64,000 nucleotides of DNA from Bacteroidota bacterium (GTDB taxonomy: Bacteria > Bacteroidota > Bacteroidia > Chitinophagales > Saprospiraceae): positions 306,047 through 370,046 of the forward strand of contig WGNL01000018.1 of the NCBI GenBank assembly GCA_016124585.1, in the 5' to 3' direction. The first letter of the stretch is position 1. Each line of letters starts with the position of its first letter. A program made the translations under genes and the position numbers. A model generated the notes under the pieces. It made no database searches. It was not told the DNA's origin and worked only from the letters and a program-made list of their open reading frames with translations. Shown here piece after piece: positions 34,134 to 42,212 of the stretch.

Positions 34134-34194
34134 ATTAGGAATTAAGTATTGGGTATTGTTCGAGGGATTGTCAAATACCCAAATGCCTAATACC
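34134..34194. repeat. Tandem-octamer hairpin after hemW
   Basis: The left arm (34134-34158) has the words ATTAGGAATTAAGTATTGGGTATTG; the right arm (34172-34193) has AATACCCAAATGCCTAATACC. The two are complementary over most of their length. No T-tract follows; an A run does. Same class as 2671-2736. Confidence 0.8.
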
Positions 34195-34775
34195 AAAAAA
34201 AGCAGCCGGAAGCCTACTGGGGGGCATGCTTCCGACCACTTTCCGGGAATAGGGGGCATCCGGTTGTTGGGATTTTATCAGCTTTCTTCTTTTTCCCAGA
34301 GCGGGGTCAGTGCCCGGCTCAGGGAAAAAGTGCAGGGCAATTTTTTAACGATTGCCTGCACCGAATTTGAAACCGACTAAAATCGTTAGGTTATTGGAGC
34401 TTAAAAAAAACACGATGCCGTGAATTACATTCAGCCTGAAAAAGACATGACCAAGCGAATGAAGTATAAGTCGGCTTAACAAATTTTTGCCTTGATAAAT
34501 GGGTATTGACTAGGAAATACTGCTTGAATGGCGAAAGGCCACTCGTTGCGTCTCAGGTGTGCGGAAGTGTGGGGAAATGATACGTGATGCCTGCCGGAAC
34601 TGTGGAATGAAAATATTGGGAAGTGTGCGGAAATGTCGGCCTTTTTTCAGCCCTCGTTCACAGTTTCTCTAGTAGGTTTAATCACCTAAAAACGAAAAAT
34701 AAAAATCCCTTCCGGGTTTTCTTACTTCGGATGTTCGGTGAAAAATTTGCAAGAATCATGCCAAGAATTTAATTT
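34195..34775. other. Gene-free region with several stem-loops
   Basis: About 580 bases without a supported gene. Stems seen: GGAAGC/GCTTCC near 34207-34232, AGCGGG/CCCGGCT near 34299-34320 and GTGCAGGGCAAT/ATTGCCTGCAC at about 34330-34361. Further on, GTGCGGAA-type words occur near 34560 and 34620 (AAGTGTGCGGAAATG). The open frame from 34129 to 34380 runs through the hairpin and is not credible. It may hold a structured RNA or an eroded element. Confidence 0.35.
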
Positions 34776-35465
34776 TTACATATTAAATCGAAATCCCACG
34801 CCATGAATATTCTCTAATTTCAGATTTTCATCGTTTTTGAGGTATTTGCGCAAGCGGGAAATAAAAACATCTAGGCTGCGCCCCATGAAATAGTCGTCTT
34901 CACCCCAGAGCTTTTCGAGGATGTCGGAGCGCTTGACGACTTGGTTCGGATTGTCAAGAAAGTATTTGAGCAGGTCAGCTTCCCGCTGGGTGAGGGTCTC
35001 GGTGGTGCCTTCGCAGGTGAGGCCGAGGTTTTTGTAGTCAAATTCGTAACTCCCAAAGCGGTAGCTGCTGAGTTTGGCGGTGCCAGCGGTGATGTTTTTC
35101 CTTCTTAGGAACACCTCCACTTTCAAAATCAACTCTTCAATGCTGAACGGCTTGGTGATATAGTCATCCCCACCCAATCGAAGGCCCTTGATTTTGTCTT
35201 CTTTTAAGGATTTTGCTGAAAGAAAAATGATGGGAATGTCAGCGTTGAAGCGGCGGATTTCCTCTGCGAGTGTGAAACCATCCATCTCAGGTAGCATCAC
35301 GTCAAGGATGCAGAGGTCAAAATTGCCGGATTTTGCTGTTTCCAATGCTGATTTACCGTCGGTGCAGTGGGTGATTTCGTAGCCCTGCATTTCGAGGTTG
35401 TCCTTGGTCACGAAACCGAGGCTTTCATCGTCTTCGACGTAGAGCAGATGTGGTTTTGTTTGCAT
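34776..35465 (-). CDS. OmpR-family response regulator
   Basis: 229 aa. The receiver domain (1-120) has VEDDE, phospho-acceptor Asp55 in LCILDVMLPEMDG and the conserved Lys in YITKPF. The C-terminal winged helix (about 135-229) has LTQREADLLKYFLDN and SLDVFISRLRKYLKND, typical of OmpR/PhoB. The gene follows its partner kinase with a 1-base gap. The receiver resembles RprY of Bacteroides by eye. Signals and targets unknown. Confidence 0.93.
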   Translation of the reverse strand: MQTKPHLLYVEDDESLGFVTKDNLEMQGYEITHCTDGKSALETAKSGNFDLCILDVMLPEMDGFTLAEEIRRFNADIPIIFLSAKSLKEDKIKGLRLGGDDYITKPFSIEELILKVEVFLRRKNITAGTAKLSSYRFGSYEFDYKNLGLTCEGTTETLTQREADLLKYFLDNPNQVVKRSDILEKLWGEDDYFMGRSLDVFISRLRKYLKNDENLKLENIHGVGFRFNM

Positions 35466-35466
35466 A

Positions 35467-36744
35467 TCAAATAATAATCGTTACGGTAGTTCCCTTCCCT
35501 TGTTCGCTTTCGATGCTGATTTTCCAGCCGTGGGCGTCGCAGATGTTTTTGGTATAAAAAAGGCCGAGACCAAAACCCTTCACATCGTGTACGTCCCCGG
35601 TGGGCACCCGATAGAATTTCTCAAAAACCTTAGCAAGGTCTTCCTTTGAGATGCCAATTCCGTTATCAATAATTTGTAATTGAATCCTGTCTTCATCAAT
35701 TGTCTGAGTTCGAAGCAGTATGATCGGTGCCCCCTTGCAATATTTAGTGGCATTATCCACAAGGTTATGAAGGATGTTGGTCAGGTGTAGTTTATCGGCA
35801 TTGATGGTCGGTGATTTTGCCGACAACTCGCAATCAACTTTTCCACCTTGTTTTTCCACTTGGACTTTTATGCTTTCCAATACATTTTGTACCAAGCTAT
35901 GCAGGTTAAATTCTTCTAAATTAAGTTTAAAATTGCCACGCTCAATTTTGGCCAATTGTAGCACCTTCTCCACTTGATTGTTGAGGCGTTGATTTTGTTC
36001 GTAAATGATATTGGCATATTGAGAAAGCCTTGGGCTTGCAATTATTTCTGGGCTTTTCAAGAACACATCTGTTGAAATACGAATGGTCGAGATAGGCGTT
36101 TTGAATTCATGTGTCATATTGTTGATAAAGTCCTTTTGCATTTCAGAAAGGCGTTTTTGCCGCAAGATAATGGCCATAGCATAAAGGAAAAAGAATACAG
36201 TCACTAATAGGATGCCTGAAAAAATAAGTGTGAGACGCATGTTGCTGAAAATCTGCGAATTACGTGTTGGGAACCTGATTCCAAAATAGTGTTGGTATTC
36301 GTCGTAAACTGGCAATTGATCTACTTTGGGACCAACTACCGTCTTAGGCCCTTCCTCGCCGCCACTGCTATAACTAATGTATTTACCATACCTCATTTTA
36401 CGGGTATCACAATTGTAAATACCATATTCAAAATCTTCTCGAAGTCCAATGGATTCCAGTTCGTGACGTAGGAAGTGTTCCAAATTTCGTGGATTGATGC
36501 TATCATTTACATTTACTACCCAATAGTTTGAAGTAACTTGACTAATAATGTTGTAGGCTGGAGGAGAACTGCCCAGTTTTTCAAATTGCTTAGCTACACC
36601 TTGAAGGGCGATGGTCACCTTTTCTTGATAGTCCTTTTCCTCGGCATTCCAAGTGTTGACGAGTAGATATGCCTGAATAGCAATAATGCCTATGATGGCT
36701 AAAGCACCCAGAATCACTACCCTGTTGATTGCCGTGTTTTTCAT
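35467..36744 (-). CDS. Membrane sensor histidine kinase
   Basis: 425 aa. Two membrane helices (about 8-28 and 173-197) bracket a periplasmic sensor of about 145 residues. The H-box is NNMTHEFKTPIST, the N-box NILHNLVDNATKYC and the G boxes DNGIGISKEDLAK and GFGLGLFYTKN. Transcribed first, then the response regulator at 34776 with 1 base between. It has the RprX-like layout of Bacteroidota kinases. The ligand is unknown. Confidence 0.93.
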   Translation of the reverse strand: MKNTAINRVVILGALAIIGIIAIQAYLLVNTWNAEEKDYQEKVTIALQGVAKQFEKLGSSPPAYNIISQVTSNYWVVNVNDSINPRNLEHFLRHELESIGLREDFEYGIYNCDTRKMRYGKYISYSSGGEEGPKTVVGPKVDQLPVYDEYQHYFGIRFPTRNSQIFSNMRLTLIFSGILLVTVFFFLYAMAIILRQKRLSEMQKDFINNMTHEFKTPISTIRISTDVFLKSPEIIASPRLSQYANIIYEQNQRLNNQVEKVLQLAKIERGNFKLNLEEFNLHSLVQNVLESIKVQVEKQGGKVDCELSAKSPTINADKLHLTNILHNLVDNATKYCKGAPIILLRTQTIDEDRIQLQIIDNGIGISKEDLAKVFEKFYRVPTGDVHDVKGFGLGLFYTKNICDAHGWKISIESEQGKGTTVTIII

Positions 36745-36935
36745 TGAAAAATTACTTTAATCCACTGCTATTTAATTTAGTTGTATCAAATGCCTGAAAT
36801 TGAAATAGCGCCGAATAAATTTATTTCAAAAAGCTTTCATCAGTTTTGCTTTGCAAATTAGCTGCTTGGCTGGCCAATGAAAATGCGGTTAACACCTCTT
36901 TAACACCCACCAAACGCCAAATCTGTGTGCAAAGA

Positions 36936-36969
36936 TTTTAAGAAAACGCCGTCGGAACGATTAATTTTG
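36936..36969 (+). promoter_or_regulatory. Possible promoter of the DUF4271-hemD pair
   Basis: TAATTTTG at 36962-36969 matches the -7 box; a T-run at 36936-36939 lies 22 bases upstream as a weak -33 box. The ATG of the next gene is 18 bases downstream. Confidence 0.35.
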
Positions 36970-36986
36970 CGCCATTCAAACACTAC

Positions 36987-37916
36987 ATGACAAATTTTAC
37001 CTTCATAAAACAATTAATATTTACGGTTTTTCTTTGCTGCGTAACAATGTTTGTGGCAAACAGCCAAGACGTTTCGAACCCATTTGAACTCGAACCCAGA
37101 CTTGAAGTTGCTACTTCGCAGGATAGTGCTGCGGCCATTCCCGTCTCTACTAACCCTTTTGACATCGTTCCTGCTACTGCAACTGGCAGGCCCGCAAAAG
37201 GCCCAGGCTTTCAAATCAGAACTGAAAGAAACGCAAAACCTCTCACCGCCAAAGAAAAAGAAAGCAATTATCGCCGCTTCCTATTTGTGTCCATCCTTAT
37301 TATGTTCATTATCCTGACCCTCATTGTCACGATTTTCAGGATTTTGATTGAAAAAATTTGGAAAGCATTTCTAAACGACAACTTGCTCAACCAATTGCAT
37401 CGAGAGCAAAGTTCTGGGTTAGCATTGGCCTACGTGATTCTATACCTCTTGTTTTTCATTAATGCCGGTCTTTTTGCATTTCTGGCCGCTAGGCATTTTG
37501 GCATTTCCATTTCAAGCTCCAACGTATATGCTCTACTGCTCTGTATGGGCAGCATCGCTGGATTTTTTGTGGCAAAGCATTTTGTGCTTTGGATGGCAGG
37601 CTTCATTTTCCCAATTGGGAAGGAAGTGGACAGCTATCAGTTTACTATTATGATATTTAATATCATTGTTGGCTTGTTTCTGGTGCCAGTAGTGTTGCTT
37701 ATTGGCTATGCGCCGCAAACCATGACTGGGGTTGTGGTTTACAGTGCGTTGGGCATACTCGGACTAACTTTTCTATTCTTAAATCTACGGGGTTTGTTTA
37801 TCGCTACCCGGTTTATTGCAGGCAATAAATTTCACTTTTTATTGTATCTTTGCGCCGTCGAAATCGCCCCCATTCTGGCAATTGTTAAAATCGCCACGTC
37901 CTATGGCGGGAGTTGA
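36987..37916 (+). CDS. DUF4271 membrane protein
   Basis: 309 aa. N-terminal signal-like helix, a soluble stretch of about 75 residues with Pro/Thr-rich text, then about six membrane helices from residue 100 on (for example FLFVSILIMFIILTLIVTIF). It resembles DUF4271, which in many Bacteroidota stands directly before hemD, as it does here. Role unknown; the conserved pairing may suggest membrane assembly or haem-linked function. Confidence 0.78.
   Translation: MTNFTFIKQLIFTVFLCCVTMFVANSQDVSNPFELEPRLEVATSQDSAAAIPVSTNPFDIVPATATGRPAKGPGFQIRTERNAKPLTAKEKESNYRRFLFVSILIMFIILTLIVTIFRILIEKIWKAFLNDNLLNQLHREQSSGLALAYVILYLLFFINAGLFAFLAARHFGISISSSNVYALLLCMGSIAGFFVAKHFVLWMAGFIFPIGKEVDSYQFTIMIFNIIVGLFLVPVVLLIGYAPQTMTGVVVYSALGILGLTFLFLNLRGLFIATRFIAGNKFHFLLYLCAVEIAPILAIVKIATSYGGS
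37845..37852 (+). promoter_or_regulatory. Possible internal -7 box for hemD
   Basis: TATCTTTG inside the 3' end of the DUF4271 gene, 104 bases before the hemD ATG. It is identical to the -7 box of the IS transposase promoter; no good -33 box was found. Confidence 0.3.
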
Positions 37917-37955
37917 TTTACAAATTTTGAAACAACCAAAATTCTAATACTGCGA

Positions 37956-38741
37956 ATGGACGTTGTAAATGGTAAAACATATGTGGAGAGCTACAAGCAG
38001 GTCAAAACGATCCTTGTATCGCAACCAAAACCTGAGCGCTCTCCTTACTACGACCTTGAAAAAAAGTATGAACTCCAAATAGATTGGATACCTTTTATTC
38101 AAGTGGAACCTTTAACTGCAAAAGAGTTTCGTAAGCAACGGGTAAGGCCGGACGAGTTTTCCTCCATCATTTTTACAAGCAAAAATGCCATTGATCATTT
38201 CTTTGCTTTATGCGAAGAAATGCGGATAAAAATGTCGCAGGATACCAAGTATTTCTGCTTGACCGATGCTGTGGCCAACTACCTTCAAAAATTCATCATT
38301 TATCGCAAACGGAAGGTTTTTTCAGGTGAGCGTACCTTGCAAGACCTCAAACCTTACTTGATGAAGCACAAGGACAAAGAGAATTTTCTTCTGCCTTGTT
38401 CCAATCTAGGGAGTAAGCAGATAACCTCTACGCTGGATGAATATGGGGTGAAATATCAAGAGGCCATCATTTATAACGTGGTGAGCAGCGACCTTAGTGA
38501 CCTCAAAGATATTTATTATGACATCATCGCATTCTTTAGCCCATTGGAAATTGAAGCACTTTACGAAAACTTTCCTGACTTCGAGCAAAAAGCAACCCGC
38601 ATTGCTGTTTTTGGAAAAAGTGCGCTGAAGGCCGTTCTTGACCATGGCCTTTATCCAAACATCAAAGCACCTGAGCCTGAGACACCTTCCATGACAATGG
38701 CCTTAGAAAAATACTTACAAGTATCGAACAAAGAGGAATAA
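37956..38741 (+). CDS. hemD: Uroporphyrinogen-III synthase
   Basis: Closes hydroxymethylbilane to uroporphyrinogen III in haem synthesis. 261 aa. The family is highly variable, but IFTSKNAIDHFF (N-terminal lobe), LPCSNLGSK and the C-terminal IIAFFSPLEIEALYENF with RIAVFGKSALKAV fit the HemD two-lobe pattern. It follows DUF4271 by 39 bases, the arrangement seen in other Bacteroidota. A terminator closes the unit. Confidence 0.85.
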   Translation: MDVVNGKTYVESYKQVKTILVSQPKPERSPYYDLEKKYELQIDWIPFIQVEPLTAKEFRKQRVRPDEFSSIIFTSKNAIDHFFALCEEMRIKMSQDTKYFCLTDAVANYLQKFIIYRKRKVFSGERTLQDLKPYLMKHKDKENFLLPCSNLGSKQITSTLDEYGVKYQEAIIYNVVSSDLSDLKDIYYDIIAFFSPLEIEALYENFPDFEQKATRIAVFGKSALKAVLDHGLYPNIKAPEPETPSMTMALEKYLQVSNKEE

Positions 38742-38766
38742 CTGGCGGTTCTTAACAAATAATTCT

Positions 38767-38774
38767 TATATTTG
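38767..38774 (+). promoter_or_regulatory. Isolated -7-like box downstream of hemD
   Basis: TATATTTG lies 26 bases after the hemD stop and 39 bases before the terminator stem. It has no clear -33 box. If active it would give a transcript of about 65 nt. Confidence 0.2.
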
Positions 38775-38810
38775 TATTTCTTCTAGTTGTTTTCTCATAG
38801 TATGTTTGTT

Positions 38811-38843
38811 TGAAGCCCCGATGCCCAGCATCGGGGCTTTTTA
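38811..38843. terminator. Terminator between hemD and the ligase cluster
   Basis: AAGCCCCGATG (38813-38823) pairs with CATCGGGGCTT (38829-38839) and is followed by T. The stem could also stop the minus-strand ligase operon, though the T run is on the plus side. Confidence 0.88.
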
Positions 38844-38846
38844 CGT

Positions 38847-40046
38847 TTATACCTCAAAGAAAGCAACGCCACCGCCTACCCAAGTTTTACCCATGTTATA
38901 ACGCACACCTACCATCTCGCCTTTGCTCAGGCGAACAAGATTAGTGATGACCTGTGGCCTTGCAGCACCATCTTCCCAAACCAACATCATTCGAACTTCC
39001 GCTTTGGCAGGTTCATCTAGTGTCTCAATGACTGGGGCGTAGGCTACTTTTTGCTGAAGGATAAAATTTTTGCGTTCAGAGGCAGCAATTGCCTCAATAT
39101 CCATTTCTGTAGGGTGGATGATTACACCTTGTCCTGAAAAGGAATAGAGTGGTTTTAATACATAATTGTCCAAATCGTCAGGAATACTGGTCAAATCACT
39201 TAGGTAAGTTGATTTAGGAACAAATTGACTGCTAAAAAGTGGAAGTGTATGCTTACTAATCCGGGCAAACCAATGCGGGTGCCCTACCCATTGGATATTG
39301 TACTCATTTTCAAAAAAGAACTCCCGTTTAAGGTCTGTCCTTTTTTGAAGTTCATCAAAAATTACTCGATTATAGATGCGCTCTACCGTCACTTTCCGAC
39401 CATTTTCATCCAAATAAAAAACGTCACGGCCTTCAGTTTTGAGGTCAGTCAGGCATTTTACCTTTATGCCAAGTGTCCGCTTCGTCGCCCAAAAATCTAC
39501 TTGTGTGTTCTGTTTGTGCGGCTCTACTTCCAGCAAAACCACATTCTCTGGTTTAGAGTCTCCAACGATTATTTGTCGCATCTTCGCTACATAAGTCTCG
39601 CTGTTCAACCCACCAAATAGGTGCTGTAGATTATCAGGTATCTCAAAATGTTTGCGATAAGATCGGGCGCAAAGGTCCTGGTAAAAGTACAGTGATGGAA
39701 AACCTTGAATTTCAATCAATTGTGGTGAAATGTGACCATTGTCATCTTGACAAATTCCAAAATCAATGACGAGGAAGGTAGTGTGTTCACTTTCACCCGG
39801 TACGAAGCAGCCTGGCATTATCGTCTCTTCGGACAGTGCCTTGAAGTCCGGACGGCAAAGTGTGTCCACTAGTTCTTCACAGGCTTGGAAAAGTTGGTCA
39901 GACAGCGATTTAGGAACAAAAACAGGAGTCTCGGCAATGTGGAAAGGTACTTTGTGATTGGTTCCCAGATAGATTTCATGTAGAAACGACTGGTATTTTT
40001 CTTCGGTAAATGCGGCATTGTACGCCTTACGGACGTCTGAAATCAT
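38847..40046 (-). CDS. Circularly permuted ATP-grasp-like ligase, uncharacterised
   Basis: 399 aa, cytosolic. The C-terminal half has ATP-grasp features: the Lys and Gly-rich loop in NYVLKPLYSFSGQGV, an E-x-R in EVRMMLVW and a C-terminal NLVRLSKGE. The N-terminal half has EIQGFPSLYFYQD and VERIYNRVIFDEL, which resemble glutathionylspermidine-synthase-type and DUF407-type permuted ATP-grasp proteins. Last gene of a minus-strand unit with an ATP-grasp ligase and a glutamine amidotransferase. Probably forms an amide bond on a carboxylate; substrate unknown. Family assignment is by eye and less certain than that of its neighbour. Confidence 0.65.
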   Translation of the reverse strand: MISDVRKAYNAAFTEEKYQSFLHEIYLGTNHKVPFHIAETPVFVPKSLSDQLFQACEELVDTLCRPDFKALSEETIMPGCFVPGESEHTTFLVIDFGICQDDNGHISPQLIEIQGFPSLYFYQDLCARSYRKHFEIPDNLQHLFGGLNSETYVAKMRQIIVGDSKPENVVLLEVEPHKQNTQVDFWATKRTLGIKVKCLTDLKTEGRDVFYLDENGRKVTVERIYNRVIFDELQKRTDLKREFFFENEYNIQWVGHPHWFARISKHTLPLFSSQFVPKSTYLSDLTSIPDDLDNYVLKPLYSFSGQGVIIHPTEMDIEAIAASERKNFILQQKVAYAPVIETLDEPAKAEVRMMLVWEDGAARPQVITNLVRLSKGEMVGVRYNMGKTWVGGGVAFFEV

Positions 40047-40082
40047 AGCGGTTGGATTTCGTTTTTTGAAATAGAAAATTGG

Positions 40083-40916
40083 TCAAGCCAATTCTAAGGC
40101 ACCCGCCCTCACCTGCCGAATGGCATCATTAAGGAACAATGGCAAGATGGTCGCATGTGTACGAGCTATCTTGTCGGGGTCGTGCAGGTGCTTTACCATA
40201 TTCTGGTATTTTTCTTCACCATATTCTTCCAAAATGGCAGCCATGCGTTCTGGCTCTGAAAAATATTCCCGCATCCCAACAGGATCGGCTTCGGGATGGA
40301 ATTGTGTTCCAATCATTTCCGGTGAAAACCGGACGGCCATCACCGCCCGCTCCAGCTCAAGGTGCGGACGGTCTTTTTCAATACAAAGCAATTTGGCACC
40401 AATGGCCTCTATGCGCTGATAGTTTGGTTGCACAATCTGATATTCCCTGAAATCAGCCACCCAAAAAGGCTCGTCCAGCGGACTGAAAAGCCACTCCCGC
40501 TCGCCATCATCCGTTTTGTGGACAGGGAATGTGCCGAACGATTTTTTGCGACGCCTATTGATTTCGCCTAAGCCGAAATGGTGGCAAGCCATCTGGAACG
40601 AGTGACATATAAAAAACACGAATTTCTTTGGACCTTCTTCGCTGCGATTGTAGTGCCATAGCTCGTCAATCAATTCGTGGAAAGGCTGAAGCCAGCTTTC
40701 ATTGCCCACGAGTGGATTGCCAGGCCCTCCTGAAAAAATGTAGATATCGTGGCTTAGGTCTGGAACACGTACTGCGCTTCGAACATCAAAAACTTCGTAG
40801 TCCAAGTCGCTTCGGAACATTTTCACAATGTCCTGAATATTCGTCATGCCGAGGTTTTTGGTGCCCTCGTACATGTCCAAAATCGCCAATTTAAGCTTGC
40901 TTTCCATTATTTTCAT
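40083..40916 (-). CDS. Class I glutamine amidotransferase-like protein
   Basis: 277 aa from the ATG at 40916 (MKIMESK), 40907 being an alternative; the long frame from 41000 starts in the repeat hairpin. The nucleophile Cys is in FFICHSFQM, where the usual C-x-G-x-Q elbow reads C-x-S-x-Q. The His-Glu of the triad are in TQFHPEADP. An extra C-terminal helix (EEKYQNMVKHLHDPDKIART) is present. Probably supplies ammonia from glutamine, or has become a hydrolase, for the neighbouring ligases. Between it and the upstream ligase lies a tandem-octamer hairpin. Confidence 0.82.
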   Translation of the reverse strand: MKIMESKLKLAILDMYEGTKNLGMTNIQDIVKMFRSDLDYEVFDVRSAVRVPDLSHDIYIFSGGPGNPLVGNESWLQPFHELIDELWHYNRSEEGPKKFVFFICHSFQMACHHFGLGEINRRRKKSFGTFPVHKTDDGEREWLFSPLDEPFWVADFREYQIVQPNYQRIEAIGAKLLCIEKDRPHLELERAVMAVRFSPEMIGTQFHPEADPVGMREYFSEPERMAAILEEYGEEKYQNMVKHLHDPDKIARTHATILPLFLNDAIRQVRAGALELA

Positions 40917-41002
40917 TGTTGAGTTGCTGTATTGTTGAATTGTTATAAAGCAACACCATGATGACAATTTAGCAATATAACAATTCAACAATTTCAACAA
41001 TC
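40917..41002. repeat. Tandem-octamer hairpin inside the ligase operon
   Basis: The left part (about 40915-40950) has TTGTTGA, TTGCTGTA, TTGTTGAA and TTGTTATA in tandem; the right part (about 40964-41002) has CAATTTAG, CAATATAA, CAATTCAA and CAATTTCAA. The arms are complementary. It sits directly before the start of the amidotransferase gene on the minus strand. Confidence 0.85.
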
Positions 41003-41008
41003 AAACCA

Positions 41009-42007
41009 TTATTTCTTCTTCTTGGCCACAGCTTTCGCTGGAGCAGTAGGCACGGTCATGTGATCACCTTGTACGGCTTGTTGCAGGAACGTACCCCATG
41101 TAAGGTTATTTTTTCCCTCTTCGTGCGCCTGAGCCCGCTCAATGGCGTAGTTGGCCATCGTCTCCACGACCCATTCGAAATTTTCTTTTCCTACGGAATT
41201 AACATCGGCGTCCGGCGCAGGGTTGCAGAAGTCGATGGCAACGGGTATGCCGTTTTCCACGCCAAATTCCACGGTGTTGAAGTCGTAGCCCAAGCCGTTG
41301 CAAAGGCGCAGCACATAATCTTCAATCGTGGCCAGCAATTCCTTAGACGCACCGTGGTCGGCGACGTAACGCAGGTGGTGCGGATTGCGTGGCTCGTAGT
41401 CCATGATGCGCACGTATTTTCTGCCGATGCAATAGCAACGGAAATAGCTGTCGAATTTCACAGCTTTTTGGAACATCATGACCAATTGGCCAGTTTCGTT
41501 ATAGGCTTTGAACACATCATTCCAGTTTTCAACAGGGTAAACGCTCTTCCAACCGCCGCCAGCGTGAGGTTTCATAAAAGCTGGAAATCCGCCGAGGTAA
41601 TCGAGCATTCCTTCCCATTCCATCGGGAATTTCAGGTTAGAAAAACTTTCGGAAGACGTGTCGTCTGGGTGGTCCTTGCTGGGAAGCAACACCGTTTTCG
41701 GCACAGGCACGCCGACTTGTTCAGCCAGTACGTTGTTGAAGAATTTCTCGTCAGCGCTCCACCAAAACGGGTTGTTGATTACCGCCGTGCCCGTGGCCGC
41801 TGCATTTTTCAGGTAAGCCCGGTAAAACGGGACGTCCTGTGAAATGCGGTCGATGATGACCGCATAGCCGCTGGGGCGGTTTTGCATCAGTTCCTCCACT
41901 TTCACGAATTCTGCGGTGATGCCATCAACCCGCTTCGAATTCACACGCTCCACAAAGGCTTGAGGGAAAGTCCGCTCCTTGCCGAAAAGTATGCCTATCT
42001 TTTTCAT
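41009..42007 (-). CDS. ATP-grasp carboxylate-amine ligase, uncharacterised
   Basis: 332 aa from the ATG at 42007, directly at MKKIGILFGKERTFPQ; the longer frame to 42064 adds a basic leader. ATP-grasp features: the pre-grasp fold, FPAFMKPHAGGGWKSVYP (Lys and Gly loop), FDSYFRCYCIGRKYVRIMD, and the metal-binding end NTVEFGVENG with AIDFCNPAPDADVNS. It ends in a Lys tail (AKKKK). First gene of the minus-strand unit; divergent from the esterase gene. Likely makes an amide or peptide bond; the substrate cannot be predicted. Confidence 0.88.
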   Translation of the reverse strand: MKKIGILFGKERTFPQAFVERVNSKRVDGITAEFVKVEELMQNRPSGYAVIIDRISQDVPFYRAYLKNAAATGTAVINNPFWWSADEKFFNNVLAEQVGVPVPKTVLLPSKDHPDDTSSESFSNLKFPMEWEGMLDYLGGFPAFMKPHAGGGWKSVYPVENWNDVFKAYNETGQLVMMFQKAVKFDSYFRCYCIGRKYVRIMDYEPRNPHHLRYVADHGASKELLATIEDYVLRLCNGLGYDFNTVEFGVENGIPVAIDFCNPAPDADVNSVGKENFEWVVETMANYAIERAQAHEEGKNNLTWGTFLQQAVQGDHMTVPTAPAKAVAKKKK

Positions 42008-42212
42008 TCTCAGGTGTTTTTGAATTTTATGAAATATTATCGGTGCGATTTTGGATTTTACCAAAAAATGATTTCGCTAGATTTGCCTCCTAGGGTCTTC
42101 CTGCTGCCGCTGTTTTAACGTAGAAAGTATTCGGTAGAATGGATGGCCAAAGCTAAGTCGAAATCCTGACAGCAAGCGCAAAACCCTATCACTTTCAATG
42201 TATTTTTAGGCA
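42008..42212. promoter_or_regulatory. Divergent promoter region between ligase and esterase
   Basis: 205 bases between the divergent starts at 42007 and 42213. No clear TAnnTTTG box was found on either strand; the region must contain both promoters. Confidence 0.4.

Noticed and set aside
34129..34380. 83-codon frame after hemW
   Set aside because: Begins inside the hairpin repeat and runs through stem-loop DNA; no domain.
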